Positions 17,507 to 25,757 of a stretch of DNA of 34,850 nucleotides are shown one piece after another. A program made the position numbers and the translations under genes. The notes under the pieces were generated by a model that did no database searches, was not told the origin of the DNA, and saw nothing but the letters and a program-made list of their open reading frames with translations. Numbering within the stretch: the stretch's first letter is position 1; every line of letters starts with the position of its first letter. The stretch comes from Butyrivibrio sp. NC3005 (GTDB lineage Bacteria; Bacillota; Clostridia; Lachnospirales; Lachnospiraceae), in NCBI RefSeq assembly GCF_000424545.1, contig NZ_AUKC01000044.1:1-34850 (forward strand), given 5' to 3'.

Positions 17507-18234
17507 GAAATTTGTTAAGAGCAGATTTGAAGCGCATCTTTCGAATAGGTCTAATTTATGAAGGACTTCTGATTGCGATGACATATATTTCATATGCGGT
17601 ACTTGAAGGTGTTGTAAATGATGGCTCAATTGGCCTAATCAGAGGCGTGCAGAAATCACTAAGCGGGGGGCCTATATCTCTTTTTATAGTCTTTCCTACC
17701 TTCTATGCTGTTTTTGCACATGAACTGTCTTCAAAATCGATGCAGATTGTGCTTGGCCACGGCATTACAAGAGATAAGCTCATAATAGCCAAGTTACTTG
17801 ATGCAGCAATAATGCTTTTTTGTTTGTATCTATTTATTATAGCAGTGACTGTTTTGGTAATTAATTCAGAATCTGCAATTGTATTAAGTACGCAGCAGCA
17901 AATAAATCTTATAATATTTATCATTTTGAGGTGGTTTAGACATTTTGGCTACATTGTCTTTTCAGCTACAATTATGTACATTTCAAGCTCTACAGTTTTA
18001 GGAATAATCGCATGTATTGCATTTTCGGCTGTATTTAAACTTGTTTTTGATTTAATAGAATTTTTTTCTTCATTTTCATTATATGACTATACTTTTGATG
18101 GACTTTTGGACTGGGCATATACCGGAATAGAAATTGGAGCAGTTCCTTGGCAGATTTTTCCTGCGATTTGTTATATTTTGGCAGCTCTTACTATTACGAC
18201 CTATTTTTTCCGGAGAAAGGAGTTTGACTTTTGA
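17503..18234 (+). CDS. ABC-2 type permease, first subunit
   Basis: 243 aa with six hydrophobic segments. A short basic N-terminus (MRNLLRADLKRIFR) precedes TM1. The motif SSKSMQIVLGHGITRDKLIIAK after TM2 is the characteristic loop of lantibiotic-type ABC-2 permeases, and the chain ends in a basic/acidic tail FFRRKEFDF. It is translationally coupled to the ATPase by a 4-bp overlap and to the second permease by TTGA. The second permease carries the same loop and the same tail, so the pair arose by duplication and probably forms the heterodimeric channel. Confidence 0.85.
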   Translation: MRNLLRADLKRIFRIGLIYEGLLIAMTYISYAVLEGVVNDGSIGLIRGVQKSLSGGPISLFIVFPTFYAVFAHELSSKSMQIVLGHGITRDKLIIAKLLDAAIMLFCLYLFIIAVTVLVINSESAIVLSTQQQINLIIFIILRWFRHFGYIVFSATIMYISSSTVLGIIACIAFSAVFKLVFDLIEFFSSFSLYDYTFDGLLDWAYTGIEIGAVPWQIFPAICYILAALTITTYFFRRKEFDF

Positions 18235-18977
18235 CAAATCTAATCTTTGCAGATGTGAAAAGAATATTGAGAAAACCGTCATATTGGATTGTGCTTGGAA
18301 TTTGCCTAATGATTTCGTTTTTTTGGACGATTGGATCAAAAAACAACGGATTCATAAGCGGATTAACATTTGCTTCTAATCAGGGAATTGCTATAAATAC
18401 AATAAATCTTTTTATAGGAATTGCCATATATGTGAGTGTATATGCCGATGAATTTTCTTCCAATTCCATGCAATGTCTTATTGGAAGGGGAATTTCAAGA
18501 AGAAGGCTTCTTATTGCCAAGTTTATTAACAGCGTGATTATAACCTTTATTTCTTATGTAATCTATACTCTTTTTGTAACTATAACAGTCTTTATAATGA
18601 GTATAAAGATGAACGTGTCAGAGAGCAGCTTTTTATATAGTTCAATATTAACCAATGCTTTTATTACTTTGGGATACTCAACAATTTCCATGATCATTCT
18701 TTTTTGGAGTAAGAATGTTGCTTATGCCACATTGGTGGATGCATTTCTTATTTTTGCAGGTGGAACTTTATTAGGTATATTTGATAGCATTCCAGGAATA
18801 AAACTCTTGCATTTAGACAGACATATGTTTTTGCATGCCCTTGAATGTGCCAAAGTAGATTTGCTGCTTACTGGAGGAACTGCAATTTTTACACTTCTTT
18901 GGCATGTAGCAAAGGTTTGTGTTATTTCCATTATTTTGGCATACCTTCTTTTTAGAAAAAAAGAGCTGGATTTTTGA
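18231..18977 (+). CDS. ABC-2 type permease, second subunit (TTG start)
   Basis: 248 aa, six hydrophobic segments, N-terminus MTNLIFADVKRILR. The loop SSNSMQCLIGRGISRRRLLIAK and tail LFRKKELDF mirror the preceding permease. The start is TTG overlapping the TGA of the upstream gene (TTGA at 18231-18234), with GGAGAAAGGAG about 10 bases upstream. No ATG occurs near the expected start, and the TTG gives a start matching its paralogue. It is the last gene of the M13-ABC group. Confidence 0.85.
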   Translation: MTNLIFADVKRILRKPSYWIVLGICLMISFFWTIGSKNNGFISGLTFASNQGIAINTINLFIGIAIYVSVYADEFSSNSMQCLIGRGISRRRLLIAKFINSVIITFISYVIYTLFVTITVFIMSIKMNVSESSFLYSSILTNAFITLGYSTISMIILFWSKNVAYATLVDAFLIFAGGTLLGIFDSIPGIKLLHLDRHMFLHALECAKVDLLLTGGTAIFTLLWHVAKVCVISIILAYLLFRKKELDF

Positions 18978-19031
18978 TAACAAGAATCAGGTGGTAATGC
19001 AATAAAAATCGATTTCAATTTCCATGTTTAT

Positions 19032-19140
19032 ATAGGTTCTTGTTTTCATTAGGAAAATCAAGAAACGTACCAGACCAAAATTTGTCGCCAAGAGAAATAT
19101 TGTCCTGCGAAGCAGGATTCTTGCTGATGATTATCCTAAA
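19032..19140 (+). repeat. Palindromic repeat, copy A (inverse of copy B at 27371-27480)
   Basis: The first 55 bases match the reverse complement of 27426-27480 with three differences. The last about 23 bases match 27371-27393 with one difference. The middle differs and holds a different hairpin (TCCTGC-GAA-GCAGGA, 19103-19117). CTTGCTGA (19120-19127) and TCAGCAAG (19143-19150) form a further inverted repeat. It looks like a small non-autonomous, palindrome-based genomic repeat. Confidence 0.8.
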
Positions 19141-19220
19141 TCTCAGCAAGAAGTCATTCTTTGTTCGTGGAAAAGAATTATATCTTGTGTATCTAGTTTA
19201 GGCGAGATTGGATTTTAGAG

Positions 19221-19270
19221 AAGGCTGAACCTACATTAATTTTCAATAATGGGGGTTCAGCCTTTTTAAT
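19221..19270 (+). terminator. Terminator before the sugar locus
   Basis: AAGGCTGAACC (19221-19231) pairs perfectly with GGTTCAGCCTT (19254-19264), followed by TTTTAAT. It ends transcription from the ABC exporter side. Confidence 0.8.
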
Positions 19271-19292
19271 TATATAAAACATTCATTTTTTG

Positions 19293-19321
19293 TTGAATCA
19301 TACAAATAGATGTAATATAAT
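19293..19321 (+). promoter_or_regulatory. Promoter of the GH43 genes
   Basis: TTGAAT (19293-19298), a 17-bp spacer and TATAAT (19316-19321). Predicted start near 19328, giving an AT-rich leader of about 130 nt. Confidence 0.65.
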
Positions 19322-19461
19322 TTAGATGCAGCTAAAGTAATTTAATATAAAATAAACCCAATGAATTAATTTATACGCTGCAAAAAACAAATAAAATATT
19401 TATTAAAAAAATAAACCACTATGATTAACCTAAAAATATAGATATTTGGAGAATGAATATT

Positions 19462-20415
19462 ATGTCCGATGAATTGAAACTTACCTACAATGAACCATGG
19501 ATTTTGCAAAGGGCTGATCCGTATATTACAAAAGCCCATGATGGTTTTTACTATTTTACAGCTTCTGTACCGGAATATGACAGAATTGTATTAAGACGAG
19601 CAAAGACAATTGCTGAATTGAAAGATGCATATGAGTTTACCATTTGGCTTAAACATGAGTCAGGAATAATGGGAGAACATATTTGGGCGCCTGAACTTCA
19701 CTATGTAATGGGAAAGTGGTACATCTATTTTGCTGCAGGTGATGCAGAAGATAAGTGGCATATAAGACCATATGTTCTTGAGTGTGAAGGAGACGATCCT
19801 ATAAATGACATGTGGACAGAAAAGGGAATGATGAAGTGTGCAGATGATGATGAGTTTTCCTTCAGGGCATTTTCGCTTGATGCCACAGTATTTGAAAACA
19901 ATCAGAAGTGGTACTATGTCTGGGCGGAAAAAGTTGGTGTTGGAAAACAGATTTCCAACCTTTATATTGCAGAGCTTCTAACTCCTTATAAATTAAAAAC
20001 TGTTCAGGTGCTTCTTACAAGTCCTGATTATGATTGGGAGAGAGTTGGATTTTGGGTAAATGAAGGTCCTGGAGTTTTGAAAAGAAACGGGAAAATCTTT
20101 TTGACATACTCTGCAAGTGAAACTGGGCCAGCGTATTGCGTTGGAATGCTTACAGCAGATGAAAATGCAGATCTTTTAGATCCGTTGTCATGGAGAAAAG
20201 AAAGATATCCGGTCCTTAAAATGTGTAAAGAAAAAGGAATCTTTGGACCGGGGCATAATTCATTTACAGTTGATGAAAATGGAAATGATATTCTTGTATA
20301 TCATGCAAGAACAACAGAGAAAATTGAGGGGGATCCTTTATACAATCCTAACAGGCATACAATGCTTATGAAAATACAATATGACGAAGGCGGGTGTCCT
20401 GTTTTTAGATTCTGA
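19462..20415 (+). CDS. GH43 exo-alpha-L-arabinofuranosidase, intracellular
   Basis: A 317-aa single five-bladed beta-propeller domain without a signal peptide. NEPWILQRADPYI with D19 (general base), SLDATVF with D140 (pKa modulator) and NEGPG with E201 (general acid) are the three GH43 catalytic positions. The strings VPEYDRIVLRRAKTI and GEHIWAPELHY are close to exo-1,5-alpha-L-arabinofuranosidases of the Streptomyces Araf43A type (subfamily from memory). The start at 19462 is preferred: GGAGA (19448-19452) is 9 bases from it but abuts the in-frame ATG at 19453. It would release arabinose from imported arabino-oligosaccharides. The arabinanase gene follows by 18 bp. Confidence 0.85.
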   Translation: MSDELKLTYNEPWILQRADPYITKAHDGFYYFTASVPEYDRIVLRRAKTIAELKDAYEFTIWLKHESGIMGEHIWAPELHYVMGKWYIYFAAGDAEDKWHIRPYVLECEGDDPINDMWTEKGMMKCADDDEFSFRAFSLDATVFENNQKWYYVWAEKVGVGKQISNLYIAELLTPYKLKTVQVLLTSPDYDWERVGFWVNEGPGVLKRNGKIFLTYSASETGPAYCVGMLTADENADLLDPLSWRKERYPVLKMCKEKGIFGPGHNSFTVDENGNDILVYHARTTEKIEGDPLYNPNRHTMLMKIQYDEGGCPVFRF

Positions 20416-20433
20416 TTTATTAGAGGGTTGATA

Positions 20434-21978
20434 ATGCAAAGAAGGTGTTTGATAAAGAAAATTGCATGCCTTTGTATGAGCGTAATTATGTTGACGGCAT
20501 GCGGTAGTAAAGGGCTTTTTGGGAAAAATGGGGATAGCGACATGAAAGAACTTGAAGATAAAGAAATAAAGAAGGGTGTATACAAGAATGCTTGTGCCTG
20601 CCATGATCCGCAAATAGTTCTGGCAGATGGAGTGTATTATATGACAGGATCACATCAAGTGCTGGCAAAATCTTCCGATTTGAAGAACTGGAGCTATATA
20701 GGCAATGGCAATAATGTTTTTTCGAATCTTTTTTCAGGAAAACTTCCGGCTTTTGATTTTGTCGGTAAAAATGAAGAGGGTGGATATTCTGTTTGGGCGG
20801 CAAATACATTCTATAATGAAACGATGAAAAAATATGTGATGTATTTTTGTACCACATCATCATACATAAAATCTAATTTATGCATGGCGGTGTCGGATAA
20901 GCCAGAAGGAAAATTTGAATATGTTGACACTTTTTTGTATTCAGGTTTCACTAAATCCCAAACAGATAAGACGAATCTTTATGAGGTACTAGGGAAAAAT
21001 GCGGATATATCAAAATACCTTAAACTTGGAGGGTACGATAACGAAAAGTGGCCAAATTGTATAGATCCAGCGGTTTTTGTTGATGAAAACAATAAAATGT
21101 GGATGGTGTACGGTTCTTGGTCAGGAGGCATATTTTTGCTGGAATTAGATCCTACAACTGGTAAGCCTATCCATCCTGATAAAAAAATATGCGAAGAAAA
21201 TACTACAGTTGATGAATACTATGGCTATAAACTTGTGGGAGGCGGACATCATTCAATCGAAGGACCTTATATTACATATTCAAAAGAGTCTGGTTATTAT
21301 TATCTTTTTGTGTCATATGGCGGATTGACTAGTAACGGAGGCTATCAGATTAGGCAGTTTAGGAGCAATAATCCAACAGGACCATATGTGGATGCCAGTG
21401 GAAATGAACTTGGAAGCGAAGAAGATTACATGAATTATGGACTTAAAATGATGGGAAACTATACGCTTCCTAGTCTTTCTGTGACTTACATGGCGCCTGG
21501 AGGTCAATCTATTTTTCAGGATGAAAAAGAAAATTACTATATTGTATATCATCAGCGATTTGATGATGGTCAGGAATTTCATGAGCCAAGAATACATAGG
21601 CTTTATTTAACTAAAGATGGTTGGTTTACAGCTAGCCCTTTTGAATATGTAGAAGATGAAAAACAAGTAGAAATAGATTCGAAAAGTGTAGAAGGAACAT
21701 ATTATCTTCTAAGTCATGGACTAGGCATAGATAATATTGTAAATAAACCTGTAAAGTGCAGTTTTTCCGATGGAAAAATTGTAAGTATAGAGTCTGAGGA
21801 AAATCTTGGAACGTATACTATTACAGGTAACGGAGAAAATATCACACTCAGTCTAGGTGGTGTGGCATATGAGGGCGTTTTTGTGCGGATGACAGATGAA
21901 GCTGGTAATAAAACTTTGAATATATCTTCTAAAGGAACAAATAACAAGAGTATTTGGGCTGTTAGATATATTGAGTAA
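20434..21978 (+). CDS. GH43 endo-1,5-alpha-L-arabinanase, lipoprotein
   Basis: A 514-aa secreted enzyme. Signal peptide with lipobox LTAC near residues 20-25, so it is anchored on the outer cell surface. The GH43 propeller covers about 45-400: D58 (CHDPQI), D211 (CIDPAVF) and E276 (SIEGPYI) fit the catalytic base, modulator and acid. HEPRIHRLY carries the His seen in calcium-binding arabinanases. Residues about 405-514 form a beta-rich C-terminal domain as in the larger AbnB-type enzymes. The start at 20434 is used because GAGGG is 6 bases upstream; the in-frame TTG at 20428 is too close. It feeds oligosaccharides to the transporter encoded downstream. Confidence 0.87.
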   Translation: MQRRCLIKKIACLCMSVIMLTACGSKGLFGKNGDSDMKELEDKEIKKGVYKNACACHDPQIVLADGVYYMTGSHQVLAKSSDLKNWSYIGNGNNVFSNLFSGKLPAFDFVGKNEEGGYSVWAANTFYNETMKKYVMYFCTTSSYIKSNLCMAVSDKPEGKFEYVDTFLYSGFTKSQTDKTNLYEVLGKNADISKYLKLGGYDNEKWPNCIDPAVFVDENNKMWMVYGSWSGGIFLLELDPTTGKPIHPDKKICEENTTVDEYYGYKLVGGGHHSIEGPYITYSKESGYYYLFVSYGGLTSNGGYQIRQFRSNNPTGPYVDASGNELGSEEDYMNYGLKMMGNYTLPSLSVTYMAPGGQSIFQDEKENYYIVYHQRFDDGQEFHEPRIHRLYLTKDGWFTASPFEYVEDEKQVEIDSKSVEGTYYLLSHGLGIDNIVNKPVKCSFSDGKIVSIESEENLGTYTITGNGENITLSLGGVAYEGVFVRMTDEAGNKTLNISSKGTNNKSIWAVRYIE

Positions 21979-22030
21979 TATGCGATAGTTTTGGTGTATT
22001 TTTAGAGTCTTTGATATTGAACATAAAAAT

Positions 22031-22067
22031 ACTTTTTGTAAAGGAAAAATGTATTTTTTACAAAAGT
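22031..22067. repeat. Inverted repeat in the leader region of the binding-protein gene
   Basis: ACTTTTTGTAAA (22031-22042) and TTTACAAAAGT (22057-22067) are inverted copies with one extra T, 86 bp upstream of the next promoter. There is no T run, so it is either a weak terminator of the arabinanase mRNA or a regulator site. Confidence 0.4.
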
Positions 22068-22152
22068 TCGTTTAAATAGACAAAAACTATTTTATTAATT
22101 TATTGAAATGTACCAAAGATGTAAAATATTATATATAAATCTAAAATAAATA

Positions 22153-22181
22153 TTGACGTCAAGAATTCATTTGGTTAATAT
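22153..22181 (+). promoter_or_regulatory. Promoter of the sugar ABC transporter genes
   Basis: TTGACG (22153-22158), a 17-bp spacer and TAATAT (22176-22181). Predicted start near 22188, 40 bp before the binding-protein ATG. Confidence 0.6.
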
Positions 22182-22227
22182 TACTATATAAGTTAATCAT
22201 TGGGTCATTTCTTTAGGAGGGTTTACC

Positions 22228-23697
22228 ATGAAAAGAAAATTTATGGGTATTGCGATGGCAACTTTGATGGGGATTGGTGCTTTGACTGGATGTGCGACAA
22301 CAACAGTTGAGGACGAGGGCGGCTCATCAAACGGTTCAGAATCAGGAAATACAGCAGAAGAGAAAAGTGAATCATCTGAAACATCTCTAACAGGTAATGG
22401 AGATAAAACGCTTCACGTTTTCTTGTATATGCAGGAGCATGAAAAAAAGGCTTACGAAGAACTGGTTAAAAAGTTTGTAGACGAGAATAAGGATGAAATC
22501 AAAGAGGTTGTTTTTGAGATTACAACTCAGGATGAATATAACCAGAAGATGATTGCTAACATGACTGCAAATGATATGCCAGATGTATTCTATGTAGGAC
22601 CTTCAGCAGTCAGATCATATGTTGATAATGGATATATTATGGCTCTTGACGATTATATTGATAAAGATACTATGAATAGTGTTTGGGGCACAACTCAGGA
22701 AATTTATCGATACGATGGCAAAAACGTTGGAAAAGGATCTTTATATGCACTTCCTAAAGATCTTTCCTGCTTTGCCTTTGCATATAATAAAGATCTTTTT
22801 GATGCTGCAGGCGTAGAATATCCTAATCCGGAGAAACCCTATACTTATGATGAGTTTAAGGAAGTATGTAAGAAGCTCACAATCGATAAAAATGGTGATG
22901 GCGAAATTGATCAGTGGGGCGTTGCAAATGCAGATCAGTTTGGCATGACTCCATATCTTTTTTCAAACGGGGTTAAATTTTTAAATGATGATATGACTAA
23001 GGTAAATGTAGCAAATAACAAGCAGCTTAAAGAAGCTCTTACTTTCTATACAGATCTCACAAAGGATGGTTTAACTCCTTCAGTTGAGCAGGATACAGCT
23101 CTAGGCGGATATCAGAGATGGCTTGACGGACAGGTTGCATTCTATGCTTGCGGAACTTGGGATGTTGCAGCATTTATGGATAAATCAACATTCCCTTACA
23201 ATTGGGATTTGTGCGGCTGGCCGGTTGGACCATCTGGCGATGGAAAGTCTCATACATGGATGGGATCTGTAGGATATTGTGTTTCTGCAAATTCTAAGAA
23301 TCCAGAACTGGCTGCCAAGCTTATTTCCAAACTTTCTACTGACGAAGAAGGTCAGAAGGCAGTTTCTGGAATTACAACAGGTAACTCAATTCAGCTTCCA
23401 AACATTACAAGTCTTGCATATGGAGAATTTAAAGATTCTGTGAAAAATGGTAAAGTTCCTTATGCTAGTAATGTAGATGTTATTTTTGGTTACTTTGATG
23501 GAAATGATCATTATAAGGCATCTCTTCAGGAAACAGATTACACCTACAATGCTGAATGGTTCACACCTTTCTGGTCCGGAGTATTCAATATCAAAAACGG
23601 TGATATTTCTGTTGATGATTATTTGAAGCAAGTTGAACCTACTATGCAGGAAGCACTTGATGAAGCAATTGAGCTTCAGAATTCTGCTACAAAGTAA
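22228..23697 (+). CDS. CUT1 sugar ABC transporter, substrate-binding lipoprotein
   Basis: 489 aa. The signal peptide ends in GALTGC with Cys22 as the lipidation site, followed by a Ser/Glu-rich linker (about 28-55) that tethers the domain to the membrane. The mature part is an extracellular solute-binding protein family 1 fold. Visible features: NMTANDMPDVFYVGPSAVR, the calcium-loop-like DKNGDGEIDQWGV and WLDGQVAFYACGTWDV with aromatic residues suited to sugar stacking. AGGAGG precedes ATG. Context between arabinanase and permeases suggests arabino- or galacto-oligosaccharides as ligand; this is inference. Confidence 0.92.
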   Translation: MKRKFMGIAMATLMGIGALTGCATTTVEDEGGSSNGSESGNTAEEKSESSETSLTGNGDKTLHVFLYMQEHEKKAYEELVKKFVDENKDEIKEVVFEITTQDEYNQKMIANMTANDMPDVFYVGPSAVRSYVDNGYIMALDDYIDKDTMNSVWGTTQEIYRYDGKNVGKGSLYALPKDLSCFAFAYNKDLFDAAGVEYPNPEKPYTYDEFKEVCKKLTIDKNGDGEIDQWGVANADQFGMTPYLFSNGVKFLNDDMTKVNVANNKQLKEALTFYTDLTKDGLTPSVEQDTALGGYQRWLDGQVAFYACGTWDVAAFMDKSTFPYNWDLCGWPVGPSGDGKSHTWMGSVGYCVSANSKNPELAAKLISKLSTDEEGQKAVSGITTGNSIQLPNITSLAYGEFKDSVKNGKVPYASNVDVIFGYFDGNDHYKASLQETDYTYNAEWFTPFWSGVFNIKNGDISVDDYLKQVEPTMQEALDEAIELQNSATK

Positions 23698-23734
23698 GTG
23701 AATATATTTATTGAAGTAAGTATTAAAAACAGTC

Positions 23735-23784
23735 TTAACTTGTTACTGCCTGTAAGGCGGTTTTAACAGGCAGTAACAAGTTAA
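23735..23784 (+). promoter_or_regulatory. 19-bp perfect stem-loop between binding protein and permease genes
   Basis: TTAACTTGTTACTGCCTGT (23735-23753) and ACAGGCAGTAACAAGTTAA (23766-23784) are perfect inverted copies around a 12-base loop. No T run follows, so it is unlikely to be a full terminator. Placed 37 bp after the binding-protein stop, it probably protects the upstream mRNA from 3' exonucleases so that more binding protein than permease is made, as known for malE-malF type intergenic stem-loops. Confidence 0.7.
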
Positions 23785-23818
23785 ATAATCTTTTCAATAG
23801 TTATTCAAGGAGCAAAAG

Positions 23819-24736
23819 ATGACATCAAAGAAAGTCAAAGTTCAAATGTCTGCAATGGCAAAGAGAGAAGAGAAATGGGCATGGCTTTTTATTGCTGCTC
23901 CATTTATTGGATTTATACTTTTTATGGCATATCCAATAGCATTTGCACTGGTTGCAAGCACTAGTAAATGGACAGGAATGAACTCACTTTGGGGCAATAT
24001 AGTCGGTTTTCAGAATTATGCCAAAATATTAAGTGATACAAAGTTCTGGAAGGCAATGGGAACCACAATTATCTACATGATAGGCATACCGATTGGTATG
24101 ATTTTAGGCATGCTTGTTGCGATGGGACTTAACAGGAAAATAAAAGGAAAAAGGCTTCTTACAACAATGTATTATGTCCCTGTTGTGTCCTCGTTAGTAG
24201 CTGTTTCTATTCTTTGGGCATGGGTATTCAATTACGATTATGGTCTTTTGAATGGTATCTATAAGTTTCTTACAGGGTCTCACGGTCCTAACTGGCTTGG
24301 TGATGAAACAATGGTTAAGGTATCCATGATTCTGTTCATGGTATGGAAAGGACTTGGCGGTACAGTAATACTCTATCTTGCAGGCTTACAGAATATTCCA
24401 AGAGACTACTATGAAGCTGCTATGATAGATGGCGCAAATATGTGGCAAAAATTTAAGAGTATAACACTTCCACTTCTTTCTCCTGTGACATTCTATATTC
24501 TTATTACTTCACTTATAGGAGGATTCCAGGTATTTGTTGAAGTTCAGGTAATGACACCATCAGGTGGACCGAATTATAGTTCTGCTACGGTTGTATTCTA
24601 TATGTTTGAAAAAGCATTTACTAATGGTCAGCTAGGATATGGCAGTGCGGTATCAGTTATTCTTGCAATTATTATTTTTATCATTACTGCCATTAATTTC
24701 TGGGGTCAGGATAAGTGGGTAAAAAATATTGAATAA
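23819..24736 (+). CDS. CUT1 sugar ABC transporter permease (MalF-like)
   Basis: 305 aa, six transmembrane helices, the first at about 21-43. The EAA loop EAAMIDGANMWQKFKSITLPLL (start near residue 198) contacts the ATPase. An initial basic segment precedes TM1. It is 121 bp after the binding-protein gene and 18 bp before the second permease. No ATPase gene lies in the cluster; CUT1 systems of Firmicutes commonly use a shared MsmK/UgpC-type ATPase encoded elsewhere. Confidence 0.92.
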   Translation: MTSKKVKVQMSAMAKREEKWAWLFIAAPFIGFILFMAYPIAFALVASTSKWTGMNSLWGNIVGFQNYAKILSDTKFWKAMGTTIIYMIGIPIGMILGMLVAMGLNRKIKGKRLLTTMYYVPVVSSLVAVSILWAWVFNYDYGLLNGIYKFLTGSHGPNWLGDETMVKVSMILFMVWKGLGGTVILYLAGLQNIPRDYYEAAMIDGANMWQKFKSITLPLLSPVTFYILITSLIGGFQVFVEVQVMTPSGGPNYSSATVVFYMFEKAFTNGQLGYGSAVSVILAIIIFIITAINFWGQDKWVKNIE

Positions 24737-24754
24737 TAAAGGAAGGCGCGAAAG

Positions 24755-25645
24755 ATGGAATTAACAGTTAAACAAAGGGCAAATTCAAAAGACTATCAGA
24801 CTGACCGCGTCACATCTGAAAAAGAAAAAGTATTTAACGTTATAGTTTTTTTGATACTCTTTATTTTTGCTATAACTATGGTTTTTCCACTGGTATATAT
24901 GGTGGCAACATCATTTATGACCAAGAATCAGATTCTATCTGGAAAACTTACTCTATTTCCGAATCCGATTCTTATAGGAAAGTATTCACAAGTTTTAAGT
25001 AAAGGGCAGTTTATCAGAGGTATTTTTAATACTTTGACTGTGGAAGTTCCAGTACTTCTAATTGGCGGATTCACATCATCACTTGCTGCATTTGCTTTTG
25101 CAAAAATGAATTTTAGAGGCAAAAATGCATTGTTTTTGGCACTTCTTGCAACTATTATGATTCCTTTTGCAGTAGTAATGATTCCTCAATATAATCTTTT
25201 TACAAAACTTGGATGGACAGATTCTCTTGCACCTTTAATCATACCTGGATGCTTTGGAAATATTGGAATGATTTTCTTCCTCAGACAGAATCTGTACAGC
25301 ATACCAACTGAGCTCATGGATGCAGCCAAAATAGATGGATGTAATTATTTTGAAATCTATTATAAGATTTTCCTCCCGCTTATGAAAGGCGCACTCGGAA
25401 CTCAGCTTATGCTGTGGTTTATGGGAATATGGAATGATTATCTTGCTCCGACTATTTTCCTTAGAAGCGAAAAGAATTGGACACTTCAGGTTGTAATAAG
25501 ATCATTTAATTCGTATTACGCAATTCAAAGTGACTATGCTTTGATTATGGCAGCATCGGTTATCGCCATGCTTCCGACTTTAATACTATTCTTCCTTTTC
25601 CAGAGAGTTATCATTGAGTCAATTGCAATTAGTGGAATTAAGTAA
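24755..25645 (+). CDS. CUT1 sugar ABC transporter permease (MalG-like)
   Basis: 296 aa, six transmembrane helices, the first at about 28-50. The EAA loop is present as MDAAKIDGCNYFEIYYKIFLPL, here with DAA in place of EAA. The conserved end of MalG-type permeases is seen as LPTLILFFLFQRVIIESIAISGIK. Ribosome site GGAAGG. It pairs with the upstream permease to form the membrane channel; together they import the ligand of the lipoprotein encoded at 22228. Confidence 0.92.
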   Translation: MELTVKQRANSKDYQTDRVTSEKEKVFNVIVFLILFIFAITMVFPLVYMVATSFMTKNQILSGKLTLFPNPILIGKYSQVLSKGQFIRGIFNTLTVEVPVLLIGGFTSSLAAFAFAKMNFRGKNALFLALLATIMIPFAVVMIPQYNLFTKLGWTDSLAPLIIPGCFGNIGMIFFLRQNLYSIPTELMDAAKIDGCNYFEIYYKIFLPLMKGALGTQLMLWFMGIWNDYLAPTIFLRSEKNWTLQVVIRSFNSYYAIQSDYALIMAASVIAMLPTLILFFLFQRVIIESIAISGIK

Positions 25646-25676
25646 AGAATACATATATATATAATTATGCTTACAG

Positions 25677-25708
25677 GCTGTCACTTTTTGAAATGACAGC
25701 TTGTTTTA
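25677..25708 (+). terminator. Stem-loop after the permease gene
   Basis: GCTGTCA (25677-25683) pairs with TGACAGC (25694-25700), followed by TTGTTTT. It is a modest terminator 31 bp after the permease stop, so GH30 expression may be partly uncoupled from the transporter. Confidence 0.6.
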
Positions 25709-25757
25709 ATATAAAATTATTGTAAATCATGTATTTTCAGCAAAAATGGAGAAGATT

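Larger units (their letters stand above)
18978..19461 (+). other. Intergenic region with a repeat copy, a terminator and a promoter
   Basis: No gene is seen. It contains one copy of a palindrome-rich repeat (19032-19140) and further inverted repeats to about 19150. It also holds a strong terminator (19221-19270) and a promoter (19293-19321) for the sugar locus. Confidence 0.7.
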
